From SpSt-539 sp964549445 (lineage in GTDB: Bacteria > Planctomycetota > Phycisphaerae > UBA1845 > UTPLA1), in NCBI GenBank assembly GCA_964549445.1, contig CAZJVS010000001.1, positions 62,001-126,000 of the forward strand: DNA of 64,000 nt, written 5' to 3'. The position numbers and the translations under genes were made by a program. The notes under the pieces are model-generated. The model made no database searches. It saw only the letters and a list, made by a program, of their open reading frames with translations, and was not told the DNA's origin. Below, piece by piece: positions 34,617 to 42,792 of this stretch (the stretch's first letter is position 1; each line of letters begins with the position of its first letter).

Positions 34617-35918
34617 ATGGATCGAACCAACGGTGTGGATATCAGTCAGGGCAAGAGCGGATCGGCAAACGTGTTCCGTTCGGCCGAGCGGCACTTTGAT
34701 GACGCGGCGGCGCTGATGAAGCTCGCGCCGAACCAGGTGGCGATCGTCAAGCGGCCGCGGCGGAGTGTGATCGTTCAACTGCCGGTGCGAATGGATGACG
34801 GCAGTGTGCAGATTTTCGAGGGGTTTCGTGTCCTTCACAACAAGGCGCGCGGGCCGGGCAAGGGCGGCGTGCGATTCCATCCGGACGTTTCGCTGGAGGA
34901 AGTTCAGACGCTTGCGTTCTGGATGACGTTCAAGTGTGCAGTCGTCGGCATTCCAATGGGAGGGGCGAAGGGCGGCGTCGTTTGCGATCCGGGGAAACTG
35001 TCGGATCGCGAGCTGGAGAATCTGACGCGGCGGTACGTGGCGGATCTGTTTGAGGTTCTCGGCCCGGACGTGGATATCCCGGCGCCGGACGTGGGCACGA
35101 ATGCGCGCATCATGGGCTGGATGATGGACACGTACCTGATGCATGCGCATCATCATCTGCCGGGGATCGTGACGGGAAAGTCGGTGGAGATTGAAGGTTC
35201 CGCGGGTCGGGACGGAGCGACCGGACGCGGGCTGCTGCATTGCGTGCGCCGCTGGGCAGGGCACCCGAACAAGTCGCTGCAGGGCATGACGATCGCGGTG
35301 CAAGGGTTTGGTAATGTTGGGAGCTGGTCGGCGCGCTTGCTGTGCGAAGACGGCTGCCGGCTCGCAGCGCTGTCGGACGTGAGCGGGGCGTATGCGGGAA
35401 AAGACTCAGGCATCGACGTCGCGGCAGCGATGGATCACGTGAAGAAGCACAAGTCACTGGCGGGTTTCGAGAAGACCGGGGCCGTGACGAAGCTGAAGAA
35501 CCCGAAGGACATCCTCGAACTGGATGTTGATATACTGGTGCCGGCGGCGCTCGAGAACCAGATTACGGCCGAGAACGCCGGGCGGATCAAGGCGAAGCTT
35601 GTGGCGGAAGGCGCGAACGGACCGACGGATTACGATGGGGATCGAATCCTCGCGGAACGGGGGATTACGCTGATTCCCGATATTCTCTGCAATGCGGGCG
35701 GGGTCAGCGTGTCGTACCTCGAATCGGTTCAGAACCGCATGGGGTATTACTGGTCGGAAGCGCACGTGAACGCGGATCTCGAGGAGATCATGAACAAGGC
35801 ATTCGACAATGTCCGCGCGACGGCCGAGCAGTTCAAGGTGACGTTGCGGAAGGCGGCGTACATCGTCGGCATCCAGCGCGTTGTGACGGCGTCGGAGCAT
35901 CGCGGGCTGTACGCCTAG
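34617..35918 (+). CDS. Glu/Leu/Phe/Val dehydrogenase, probable glutamate dehydrogenase
   Basis: 433 residues. The catalytic region has GPGKGGVRFHP, MTFKCAVVGIPMGGAKGG (both active lysines) and PAPDVGTNARIMGWMMDTY. The Rossmann part has VQGFGNVGSWSA, and PAALENQIT and NAGGVSVSYLE follow. It interconverts glutamate and 2-oxoglutarate with ammonia. Length and motifs match the ~430-residue hexameric class. AGGAG lies 8 nt before ATG 34617. Confidence 0.9.
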   Translation: MDRTNGVDISQGKSGSANVFRSAERHFDDAAALMKLAPNQVAIVKRPRRSVIVQLPVRMDDGSVQIFEGFRVLHNKARGPGKGGVRFHPDVSLEEVQTLAFWMTFKCAVVGIPMGGAKGGVVCDPGKLSDRELENLTRRYVADLFEVLGPDVDIPAPDVGTNARIMGWMMDTYLMHAHHHLPGIVTGKSVEIEGSAGRDGATGRGLLHCVRRWAGHPNKSLQGMTIAVQGFGNVGSWSARLLCEDGCRLAALSDVSGAYAGKDSGIDVAAAMDHVKKHKSLAGFEKTGAVTKLKNPKDILELDVDILVPAALENQITAENAGRIKAKLVAEGANGPTDYDGDRILAERGITLIPDILCNAGGVSVSYLESVQNRMGYYWSEAHVNADLEEIMNKAFDNVRATAEQFKVTLRKAAYIVGIQRVVTASEHRGLYA

Positions 35919-35925
35919 ACTGCGT

Positions 35926-36177
35926 TCAGCGCGGGAGACGCAACGCGGCGGCGAGCGTGCGCGGGTCGAGGCGGTGACGCGCGAGTTCGACGCCATCGAG
36001 CAGTATCACGGGGACGTGGTCGGTGTAGCGACGCCGCAATTCGGGGTCGGGGTCAATGTCAACGTACATGATCTGCACATCGGGCCGGCCGGCCAGGGCG
36101 CGCTCGAGCACGTAGCGAGCGCTGTCACACAAGTGGCAGTTTGTGCGGGTGTAGAACGTGATTGCGTGTGGCGTCAC
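35926..36177 (-). CDS. Glutaredoxin/thioredoxin-fold protein (DUF836-like)
   Basis: 83 residues. FYTRTNCHLCDSA gives a CxxC redox pair after beta-1, then VDIDPDPELRRRY, HVPVILLDG with the cis-Pro, and a closing helix. It resembles small glutaredoxin-like DUF836 proteins of unknown partner. The GTG start at 36177 overlaps the stop of the TPR gene (GTGA), which implies translational coupling. Confidence 0.8.
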   Translation of the reverse strand: MTPHAITFYTRTNCHLCDSARYVLERALAGRPDVQIMYVDIDPDPELRRRYTDHVPVILLDGVELARHRLDPRTLAAALRLPR

Positions 36178-37223
36178 GGCGTCGCGTCGTCCGACTGCGA
36201 GGCGTTGCGTTCGGCCAGGCGATGTTCCAAGCGACGGGCAGCGGCGGTGTGGCGGTCGGCGTCCGTGCCGCGCTCGGCAAGTCGGCGGTGGAGATCGAGC
36301 AACTCGGCGGCGGCTGTGTCGTCTTGCGGATCGATGCGGACTGCGGCTGCCAGCGGAGATTCGGCCTCGGCGTCGCGGCCAAGTGCGCGAAGCGTGACAG
36401 CCAGGTTGTAGAGGGTGATAGGGTCGTCCGGTTGCAGCTTCGCTGCGGTCTGGAAGGATTCCAAGGCATCGTCGAAGCGCGCGAGGTCGGTAAAGGCGGC
36501 AGCGAGATTGAACCACGCGGATGCGACGGAGGGTTGTCGATTGCAAAATCGCTGCCAGAGTGCGACGGTCTCGGACAGCTTGCCCTGCTGCTGAGTTATC
36601 ACGGCGAGGTTGTAGACGGCGCGGTCGAAGTTGGGTTCGAGTTCGAGGGCGCGGTTCAATTGCTCGGCAGCGTCCGAGAGTCGGTCCATCCGGGCGAGGC
36701 AGACGGCATAGTTGAAGCGGTCGGTGGCGGTGTCGGGGGAGCGGTGTACGAGATCATCGTAGGCATGCAGGGCCTCGGGCATGCGGCCGGCGCGGGCCAG
36801 CGCGGCGGCGCGACCACGGTATGCATTCAGGTTTGAGGGGTTGGCTTTGAGGGCGCGATCGAAGTCGTCGACGGCCTGAGTGAGCCGGCCGGATTGGAGG
36901 TTCGATCGGCCGTGAAGGTCGGACTGGAGGGAACCGGTTCGCAGATTTGCGCGGGCGACGGCGGCTGAATCGTCGAGTTCGGTCGCCCACTGGTTTACGC
37001 GGGCCATGAGGCGTGTGCGCGCGGCGGCTTGAGCGGCCGCGCGATCCGGATCGGCGGACTTCGATGGGGGAGCGGGCGGTGGCGAGATGGCAAGGTCGTC
37101 GAGCGAGAACGGCTTGGCGCTTCGGGCGGCGTCGCGTTCGGTGAGACGGAGGTGCACCCACGTCACGCAAGCGAGCAGTGCGATTCCGGAGAAGACAAGG
37201 ACGAGGAAGCGGCGTTCGGCCAC
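36174..37223 (-). CDS. Membrane-anchored TPR protein
   Basis: 349 residues. One N-terminal membrane helix (RRFLVLVFSGIALLACVTWV) is followed by a Pro-rich linker and about six to seven tetratricopeptide repeats (for example FNLAAAFTDLARFDDALESF, LYNLAVTLRALGRDAEAESP). It is probably a scaffold facing the periplasm. GTG 37223 was chosen because it directly precedes the membrane helix; the frame is open further upstream but carries low-complexity sequence. Cotranslated with the downstream thioredoxin-fold gene. Confidence 0.75.
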   Translation of the reverse strand: MAERRFLVLVFSGIALLACVTWVHLRLTERDAARSAKPFSLDDLAISPPPAPPSKSADPDRAAAQAAARTRLMARVNQWATELDDSAAVARANLRTGSLQSDLHGRSNLQSGRLTQAVDDFDRALKANPSNLNAYRGRAAALARAGRMPEALHAYDDLVHRSPDTATDRFNYAVCLARMDRLSDAAEQLNRALELEPNFDRAVYNLAVITQQQGKLSETVALWQRFCNRQPSVASAWFNLAAAFTDLARFDDALESFQTAAKLQPDDPITLYNLAVTLRALGRDAEAESPLAAAVRIDPQDDTAAAELLDLHRRLAERGTDADRHTAAARRLEHRLAERNASQSDDATP

Positions 37224-37280
37224 GGGGGGATTCTGCGGGTCTGGTTGGCGTGCGTCAACGTGAGGCGTAAAAAGAAAATA

Positions 37281-37338
37281 CGGGGAGCATTGTCGGCACG
37301 GATGAATAGAACTCCGGCCGCTGCTCCCCGAATTTTTT
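37281..37338. terminator. Inverted repeat with T-runs on both sides
   Basis: CGGGGAGCA (37281-37289) pairs perfectly with TGCTCCCCG (37322-37330) around a 32-nt loop. AATTTTTT follows on the plus strand and TATTTTCTTTTT on the minus strand. It lies upstream of the TPR gene and of selB, so it does not end an obvious transcript; it may be an attenuator or insulator. Confidence 0.4.
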
Positions 37339-37514
37339 GCTTCCCCGCCGGTGGCCGCGTCGACCATCCATGGGCCGCGCCCGCACAACCGCCCTTAGCG
37401 TTTAACCCTCCATTGCGCAGTCTACGCAGCGGCGGGGGGCGTTGCAAGGGCCGGAAACGTGCGGTTTCACATTGTGCGGGCGACGGCCAGCGCCAGCGTG
37501 ATTACGATGGAGCC

Positions 37515-39440
37515 ATGGCGGTGGCAGACCAGGCTGGCGCGCGGCGATTCGCGATCGTCGGGACGGCCGGGCATATTGACCATGGGAAGTCGACGCTCGT
37601 TCGGGCGTTGACGGGGACCGATCCAGATCGACTGCCCGAGGAAAAGGCCCGGGGGATGACGATCGAGCTGGGATTCGCGCATCTGGATCTCGGGGAAGTG
37701 CAGCTGGGAATCGTCGACGTTCCCGGACACGAGCGGTTTGTTCGAACGATGGTGGCGGGGGCGACGGGGATCGACCTGGCCATGCTGCTGGTGGCGGCCG
37801 ATGACGGGGTGATGCCTCAGACGCTGGAGCATATCGAGATCCTTGAACTGCTGGGTGTGGAACGAGGAGTGATCGTTGTAAGCAAGGCCGATGTGGCGAC
37901 GGCCGAGCGGATCGCGGATGTGCGCAAAATCGTCGGCGAGGCGACACGCCGAACGGCGTTGCAGACGTGGCCGATGGTTGCGGTTTCGGCGGGGCGCGGC
38001 ACCGGACTCGACGAATTGAAGCGCGAATTGCGAGAGACGGCGAGCGGGATCACCGTGAGCCGGGAATCGGAACTGTTTCGGATGGCGATCGACCGCGTGT
38101 TCAGCGTGAAGGGGCGCGGGACCGTGGTGACGGGTTCGGTGCTGCGCGGGCGGGCGCAGGTCGGGGAGACGTTGGAGATTGCTCCGAAGGGTGCGATCTG
38201 CCGCGTGCGGGAGGTGCAGACGCACGGGGAGTCGGCGTCGAGCGCGGGCGGCGGGCAACGGGCGGCACTGAACCTTGCGGGGATTGAGCGGGCGGAAATT
38301 GAGCGCGGCGATGAATTGGGGACGCCGGGCTCGCTGGCGGGCACGCGGTACATCGACGCAAGAGTGCGATTGACGGCGCGGCGGACGGAAGGGCTCGTCT
38401 CGCATCGGAGGGTGCGGGTGTCGCTCGGCACGCGCGAGGAGATCGCGGTGCTGGTGTGCCTCGATGGCGCGGCGATTGCGGCGGGCGAGTCGCAACTGGT
38501 GCAATTGCGCTTCGCGGGGCCGGTCGTGGCTGGGTATGGCCAACGGTTCGTCATTCGCGACGAGAACGCGCAGGGAACGCTGGGTGGCGGGAGAGTGCTG
38601 CGGGCGGCGTCGCAGCGGACGAGGCCGTCGCCCGACGTTGTTGCGGCATTGCAGAGACTTGAGTCGCCCGACGCGCGGGAACGCGTCGATGAAGTGGTCC
38701 GGTCGGCGGGATTTCAGGCGGTGCGGCCGGAGCTGATGGCAACGCTGGCAGGTGTGGAGCCGTCGGAGTTGACATCGCGGCTCGAACTGATGCGGCGCGC
38801 CGGGAAGCTGGTGCGGCTCGGCGGGATTGAAGTCCATGAGGGCACGGTGTTCGCTCTTCGACGGCGGGCGATGGAGTTCTTGCGGCGGCATCATGCCCGG
38901 CAGCGACTTGAGCCGGGGGTCGGGCTGGATCGATTTGTCGGCTGGCTGGAGCGGCGGAGCACAGCCGGTGGCGGCGCGGCTGTGCTCGCTGCGATGCGGG
39001 CGGCCGGGGAGATCGAGGTTCGCGGGCCGTACGTGGCGCGACGGGATTTCCGTCCGGCGCTGTCGGCAGAGGACGCCGCGGCAATGGAGCGGATCGTGGC
39101 GGAGTTGAAACTGGCGGGGCTCGATCCGCCGGAGTGGCCGAAGCTGCGGAGTGCAGCGGGGCTGTCGAAACAGCGGGCGGCGGTGTTGCTGGAGTTGACG
39201 CGGAGCGAGCCGCGCGTCGTACAAGTGGGGCCCAATCTCTTTTTGGAGATCGGTGCGTTGGGGCGATTGAAGGAAACGGTGACGGATTTGGGGCGGGGTG
39301 GGCGCGCTTTCAAGCTGGCGGAGGTACGCGATAAGCTGGGTCTGAGCCGGCGGAGCGTGCTGCCGTTGCTGGAATATCTTGATCGCGTTGGATTCACGCG
39401 CCGCGTGGGGGATGAGCGGGTTTTGGGGTCGGGAGGGTAG
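37515..39440 (+). CDS. selB: Selenocysteine-specific translation elongation factor SelB
   Basis: 641 residues. GTPase domain: AGHIDHGKSTLV, a switch segment ending in MTIELGFAHL, DVPGHERFVRTM and VVSKAD in place of NKxD, as in SelB. Domains II-III follow (SVKGRGTVVTGSVLRG), and the last ~250 residues form winged-helix repeats for SECIS RNA binding. It delivers Sec-tRNA(Sec) to UGA codons. ATG 37515 has only a close GGAG upstream (2-nt gap). selA starts 2 bp after the stop. Confidence 0.93.
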   Translation: MAVADQAGARRFAIVGTAGHIDHGKSTLVRALTGTDPDRLPEEKARGMTIELGFAHLDLGEVQLGIVDVPGHERFVRTMVAGATGIDLAMLLVAADDGVMPQTLEHIEILELLGVERGVIVVSKADVATAERIADVRKIVGEATRRTALQTWPMVAVSAGRGTGLDELKRELRETASGITVSRESELFRMAIDRVFSVKGRGTVVTGSVLRGRAQVGETLEIAPKGAICRVREVQTHGESASSAGGGQRAALNLAGIERAEIERGDELGTPGSLAGTRYIDARVRLTARRTEGLVSHRRVRVSLGTREEIAVLVCLDGAAIAAGESQLVQLRFAGPVVAGYGQRFVIRDENAQGTLGGGRVLRAASQRTRPSPDVVAALQRLESPDARERVDEVVRSAGFQAVRPELMATLAGVEPSELTSRLELMRRAGKLVRLGGIEVHEGTVFALRRRAMEFLRRHHARQRLEPGVGLDRFVGWLERRSTAGGGAAVLAAMRAAGEIEVRGPYVARRDFRPALSAEDAAAMERIVAELKLAGLDPPEWPKLRSAAGLSKQRAAVLLELTRSEPRVVQVGPNLFLEIGALGRLKETVTDLGRGGRAFKLAEVRDKLGLSRRSVLPLLEYLDRVGFTRRVGDERVLGSGG

Positions 39441-39442
39441 CG

Positions 39443-40864
39443 ATGGCCGAGAAGTCACGTGTGGCGCGGCGAGGTCGGGCCGGGTTGCCGTCCATCACGA
39501 GTTTGCTCGAGGCCGCGCGACGCGACGATCGGTTTGCGGGAGCGGCGGCACGGCAAGTGTCGGACGTGCTTTCGGTTGCCGTGTCCGAGGCGCGTGCGTT
39601 GGTCGGGGACGCGGGCGAGGCGCCGTCGATGGCGAGCGTTTTGGATCGGGCGGCGGTAATGCTCGACTCGGCGCGGCGGCGGATGTTGGCGGCGGTGGTC
39701 AATGCGACGGGCGTCGTGCTGCATACGAATCTCGGTAGGGCGCCGCTGGCGAGGGAGGCGATTGAGGCGATCGCGGCGACGGCGGCGGGTTATTGCAATC
39801 TTGAGCTGGCGCTGGAGTCGGGTGAGCGGGGGCGGCGCGGGACGAACATCGAGGCCCTGTTGCGCGAACTGACCGGCTGCGAGGCGGCACTCGTGGTGAA
39901 CAACAACGCGGGGGCGACGCTGCTGGTGCTGGCAGCGCTCGCGGCGGGGCGCGAGGTGATCGTTTCGCGCGGGCAGTTGGTCGAGATCGGCGGATCGTAT
40001 CGATTGCCGGAAGTGATGGCGGCCGGCGGGGCGGTGCTGCGCGAGGTCGGGACGACGAACAAGACGCGCTTGAGCGACTATCGCGAGGCGATCAGCGTGC
40101 GGACGGCGCTGCTGATGCGGGTGCATGCGAGCAACTACCGCATTTGCGGATTCGCGGAGGCGCCGTCGTCGGCGGAACTGGCGGGGCTTTCGCGCGAAAG
40201 CGGCGTTCCGTTCTATGACGATCTTGGCAGCGGGGCGATCGCGGATGTGGCTGAATGGCGCGCGGCGGGCGAACCGAATGTGGCGGACAGCGTGACGGCG
40301 GGGGCGGATGTGATCTCGTTCAGCGGTGACAAACTGCTGGGAGGGCCGCAGGCGGGGATCATCCTGGGTCGGGCGGATCTGATCGAGCGCATCCGCAAGC
40401 ACCCGATGACGCGGGCGCTGCGGGTGGACAAGATGACGATCGCGGGCTTGCAGGCAACGCTGGAGCTGTATCGTTCGCCGGAGCGTGCGGCGCGGGCGAT
40501 TCCGGTATTGGCGATGTTGAAGGCGGACATTGCTGAACTGGAGCGGCGGGCCGAGGCGCTGGCGTCGCGGCTGCGGGCGGCGCGGAAGGGCGATCTGTTT
40601 GAGGTGGAGCGGGAGGAGTGCTTTGCGGGGGGCGGGTCGCTGCCGGCGTGGCCGATGGCGACGTGCGTGGTGCGGTGGCGGCCGGCCGATCTGACGGCGG
40701 CCGAGGCGGCGCGGGAGTTGCGGCTTGGGGCGACTCCGGTGATTGCGCGGGTTCGCGATGGGGCGGTGCTGTTTGACGTGCGGTCGCTGGGTGAGGCGGA
40801 TTTTGGGGCGATCGAGGCGGCGCTGGGCGCCTTGACGCGAAACGAACCACGGTTTGGAGTATAG
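39443..40864 (+). CDS. selA: L-seryl-tRNA(Sec) selenium transferase SelA
   Basis: 473 residues, full length. NATGVVLHTNLGRAPL, VNNNAGATLLVL, SRGQLVEIGGSYRLPEVM, VGTTNKTRLSDY, YDDLGSGAIAD, and the PLP lysine in FSGDKLLGGPQAG. It converts seryl-tRNA(Sec) to selenocysteyl-tRNA(Sec) using selenophosphate. It forms an operon with selB. No selD or recognisable tRNA(Sec) lies in the window. Confidence 0.95.
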   Translation: MAEKSRVARRGRAGLPSITSLLEAARRDDRFAGAAARQVSDVLSVAVSEARALVGDAGEAPSMASVLDRAAVMLDSARRRMLAAVVNATGVVLHTNLGRAPLAREAIEAIAATAAGYCNLELALESGERGRRGTNIEALLRELTGCEAALVVNNNAGATLLVLAALAAGREVIVSRGQLVEIGGSYRLPEVMAAGGAVLREVGTTNKTRLSDYREAISVRTALLMRVHASNYRICGFAEAPSSAELAGLSRESGVPFYDDLGSGAIADVAEWRAAGEPNVADSVTAGADVISFSGDKLLGGPQAGIILGRADLIERIRKHPMTRALRVDKMTIAGLQATLELYRSPERAARAIPVLAMLKADIAELERRAEALASRLRAARKGDLFEVEREECFAGGGSLPAWPMATCVVRWRPADLTAAEAARELRLGATPVIARVRDGAVLFDVRSLGEADFGAIEAALGALTRNEPRFGV

Positions 40865-40868
40865 CGCT

Positions 40869-40915
40869 CTTTTTTTGACGATAGAAGACGATAGAAGACG
40901 ATAGAGAGCCGGACA
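40869..40915 (+). repeat. 47-bp intergenic repeat, copy B
   Basis: Matches 6101-6147 with one visible substitution; it begins 4 bp after the selA stop codon. Confidence 0.8.
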
Positions 40916-41040
40916 CCACCTGTCTTGAATTGCGGATTGTGGATTTCGGATTGCGGATTTCTGGCGGGAGGCGGCCGGGGGCCGCTATTCACTTGTGTCA
41001 TAGGGTCGCGGGGGGCGACTGGGGAATCTCCGGGGCCGCG

Positions 41041-41062
41041 TCCTTCGACTGGCTCAGGGACC
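41041..41062 (+). repeat. 22-bp repeat, third copy
   Basis: TCCTTCGACTGGCTCAGGGA followed by CC; one central change and a changed first base compared with the tandem pair at 6281-6326. The preceding ~20 bp (AATCTCC..GGCCGCG) are also shared. Confidence 0.7.
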
Positions 41063-41319
41063 AGTCACCTCGATGCGCAGGAGTGTGCGGCCGGGTTATA
41101 AAGTTCGGCTGATGTTAGTAACGCGGATTGGGGAAGTCAAGGACTCAAAAGTCGAAAGGCAGAAAAAGTCCAGACGTCGAAATCGGGCGGGCGGGGGGTT
41201 GGAATGGAGCGGGGGACAGTCAACCATCAACATTTCCTTAGTCTCCGCTCGCCAGCTAGCGGGGTGCTGGTTTGCGGGAGGCCGAGAAGCTGACGGGCCG
41301 AAACGCAGAGCGCAGGGAA

Positions 41320-41345
41320 CCGCTTGCTGGCGCGCGCGGCTCGTA
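41320..41345 (+). repeat. GC-rich intergenic repeat, copy C (short)
   Basis: CCGCTTGCTGGCGCGCGCGG plus CTCGTA, identical to the core at 6206-6241 and 41723-41758. Confidence 0.75.
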
Positions 41346-41722
41346 TGGCGTTGGGGCCGGAACTTTTCTTGTGCGGCATTGAGCGAGATTGAGGGGCAAT
41401 CGCCAGCGGGTGGCAGATGGCGACGCCGAGTAGCGTGGCGGGGGATTGGGAGTCCTGAGTCTTGAGTCTTGAGCAGATGTGAAAGTTAGAATGGTGAGAA
41501 TTCGCAATATCATTGGGGTTTTTGTCCTGTAGGCGACGAAGCCAGTCGCCACGGCGACTAAACTGCGCGACGGAGCGACGGATCGACGAAGGGGATGAGA
41601 GAGGCGGCCTGGGGGCCGCATCTGGCTTGCGTTCGGGGGAGGCCGGGTAGTTGGAATGGTGAGAATGCACGAAATCATTGGGTTTTCGATCCATTCGCGT
41701 CCTGAACGAGGGGGCTTTAACG

Positions 41723-41758
41723 CGCCGGGCCCGCTTGCTGGCGCGCGCGGCTCGTACG
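41723..41758 (+). repeat. GC-rich intergenic repeat, copy B
   Basis: Same core as at 6206-6241, including the preceding GCCGGGC and the trailing CTCGTACG. Confidence 0.75.
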
Positions 41759-42406
41759 GGCGCGGAATCTCCGGGTTCCAGTGAGTGAACTCACTGGCAA
41801 CGGTTGTTCGCCCTGCCGGGTGCGGGCGGAGTTTCCGCCGGTGCGGCCTGGTCGGGCGTTTCGATGCGGGTGTCCCGGAGCGCCGGGATCACCCGCGATG
41901 TCTCTGATGGAGAGGTCTGCCGGCGTTCCGCAGGCGGGCGAAACGCCGAAACGGACAGGAAGCTGGTTGCCTGGGTTGGGCGAGAACCAAACGCGCGGGC
42001 AAACAAGTTTGCCCATGGCACCCAATCGGCGCTTGTCCCGGGCACCCGGCGGGAATCGCAGTGTGCTCGGGGGAATTCCCCCTAAGCCGTTCGGACGAAT
42101 CCTCCTGTTTTCGACGTTGCCGAGACTATTTTAATTGAATCTGGCTTGGGGCGCCGGGTAGCATCGCGTTACAGCCCGGACGCTTGACCACGAGTCGGCA
42201 TTCGTTCCACGAACACACCTCCATGCCGCTCGTGTGCGGGCCGCACCGTATTCGGGATGCCGGCAATGCACTCTGTCCACTCATCGTCGCATTTGCACGC
42301 AAGCCGCCGCAGGAATGCGTCTCACACTTTCGGCGGCCTCGTAGAACGGAATTCTCGTACCGGCGAAATCGACCGGCCCGACATGGAAAGCCCCGGAATT
42401 CGTGGA

Positions 42407-42535
42407 ACTTCAGGATTTGTGAGCCGTGCCGACCGCTGACTGCGATTCTGTGAGTGAAGGCGGCGGAAGGCCAGCCTAGACGAATCAAACCCCCGTGTAC
42501 TCGGCGTGTGAGGGCGAATGCAACCCTTACTGGCC
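42407..42535 (-). repeat. TSP3-upstream segment, copy 3 (inverted)
   Basis: The reverse complement matches the first ~130 bp of the segments at 9731 and 13756: promoter, a GATTCG-centred stretch, GGCCTTCCGCCGCC and CGGCACGGCTCA. Beyond this the similarity ends and no sigma-factor sequence remains. It lies 258 bp before the third TSP3 giant, divergent from it, as in the other two loci. Confidence 0.75.
42494..42523 (-). promoter_or_regulatory. Predicted orphan promoter (copy 3)
   Basis: On the minus strand TTGCAT (42523-42518) and TACACG (42499-42494), spacer 18 bp, the same geometry as the two other copies. It faces the repeat island, not a gene. Confidence 0.45.
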
Positions 42536-42792
42536 ACACAGTTTCCCGGCCGCGGGCCGCCAGTCCCGGCGGGCCGCGTGCGGTAGTCCGCGGACGCGGC
42601 GGCCACCCGCCGCGCTCAGAAAAACCGCCGAATGCTGAGCCGCGTTCAGGCGGTGATGCGATCTACTTCTGTGCGGCCGGTCCGGGCCGCCGGCGGCCAA
42701 GGTGATGCGTTGTCACGGAGTTTCGGTCGCCGGTCCTGATCGGATGGTTGTGATTGGGCAAGGCGACGGGCGCGTGTAGTCAGGAGGCCGAC

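Larger units (their letters stand above)
40865..42406. other. Second intergenic repeat island, no supported gene
   Basis: About 1.5 kb of non-coding sequence made largely of degenerate repeats shared with 5.8-6.4 kb: the 47-bp T-run/GACGATAGAA repeat, the CCTTCGAC..GGCTCAGGGA repeat, two GC-rich repeats and two or three copies of AATGGTGAGAAT followed by ATCATTGGG (near 41490 and 41655). A paralogous degenerate version is near 5855. No frame has family features. Confidence 0.7.

Noticed and set aside
41781..42134. Small plus-strand frame in the second repeat island
   Set aside because: Composition is unlike neighbouring genes, no ribosome site and it runs through repetitive DNA.
36000..42500. 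tRNA(Sec) gene near selAB
   Set aside because: I looked for a long acceptor stem, a TTCAAA-like anticodon loop and a GGTTCGA T-loop in the gaps around selB and selA; nothing folds convincingly. The GGACTCAAAAGTC stretch near 41145 has too small a loop.
42126..42539. Minus-strand frame downstream of the third promoter copy
   Set aside because: Similarity to the sigma-factor locus is only at DNA level over the promoter segment; the frame differs from the sigma-factor frame and shows no domain.
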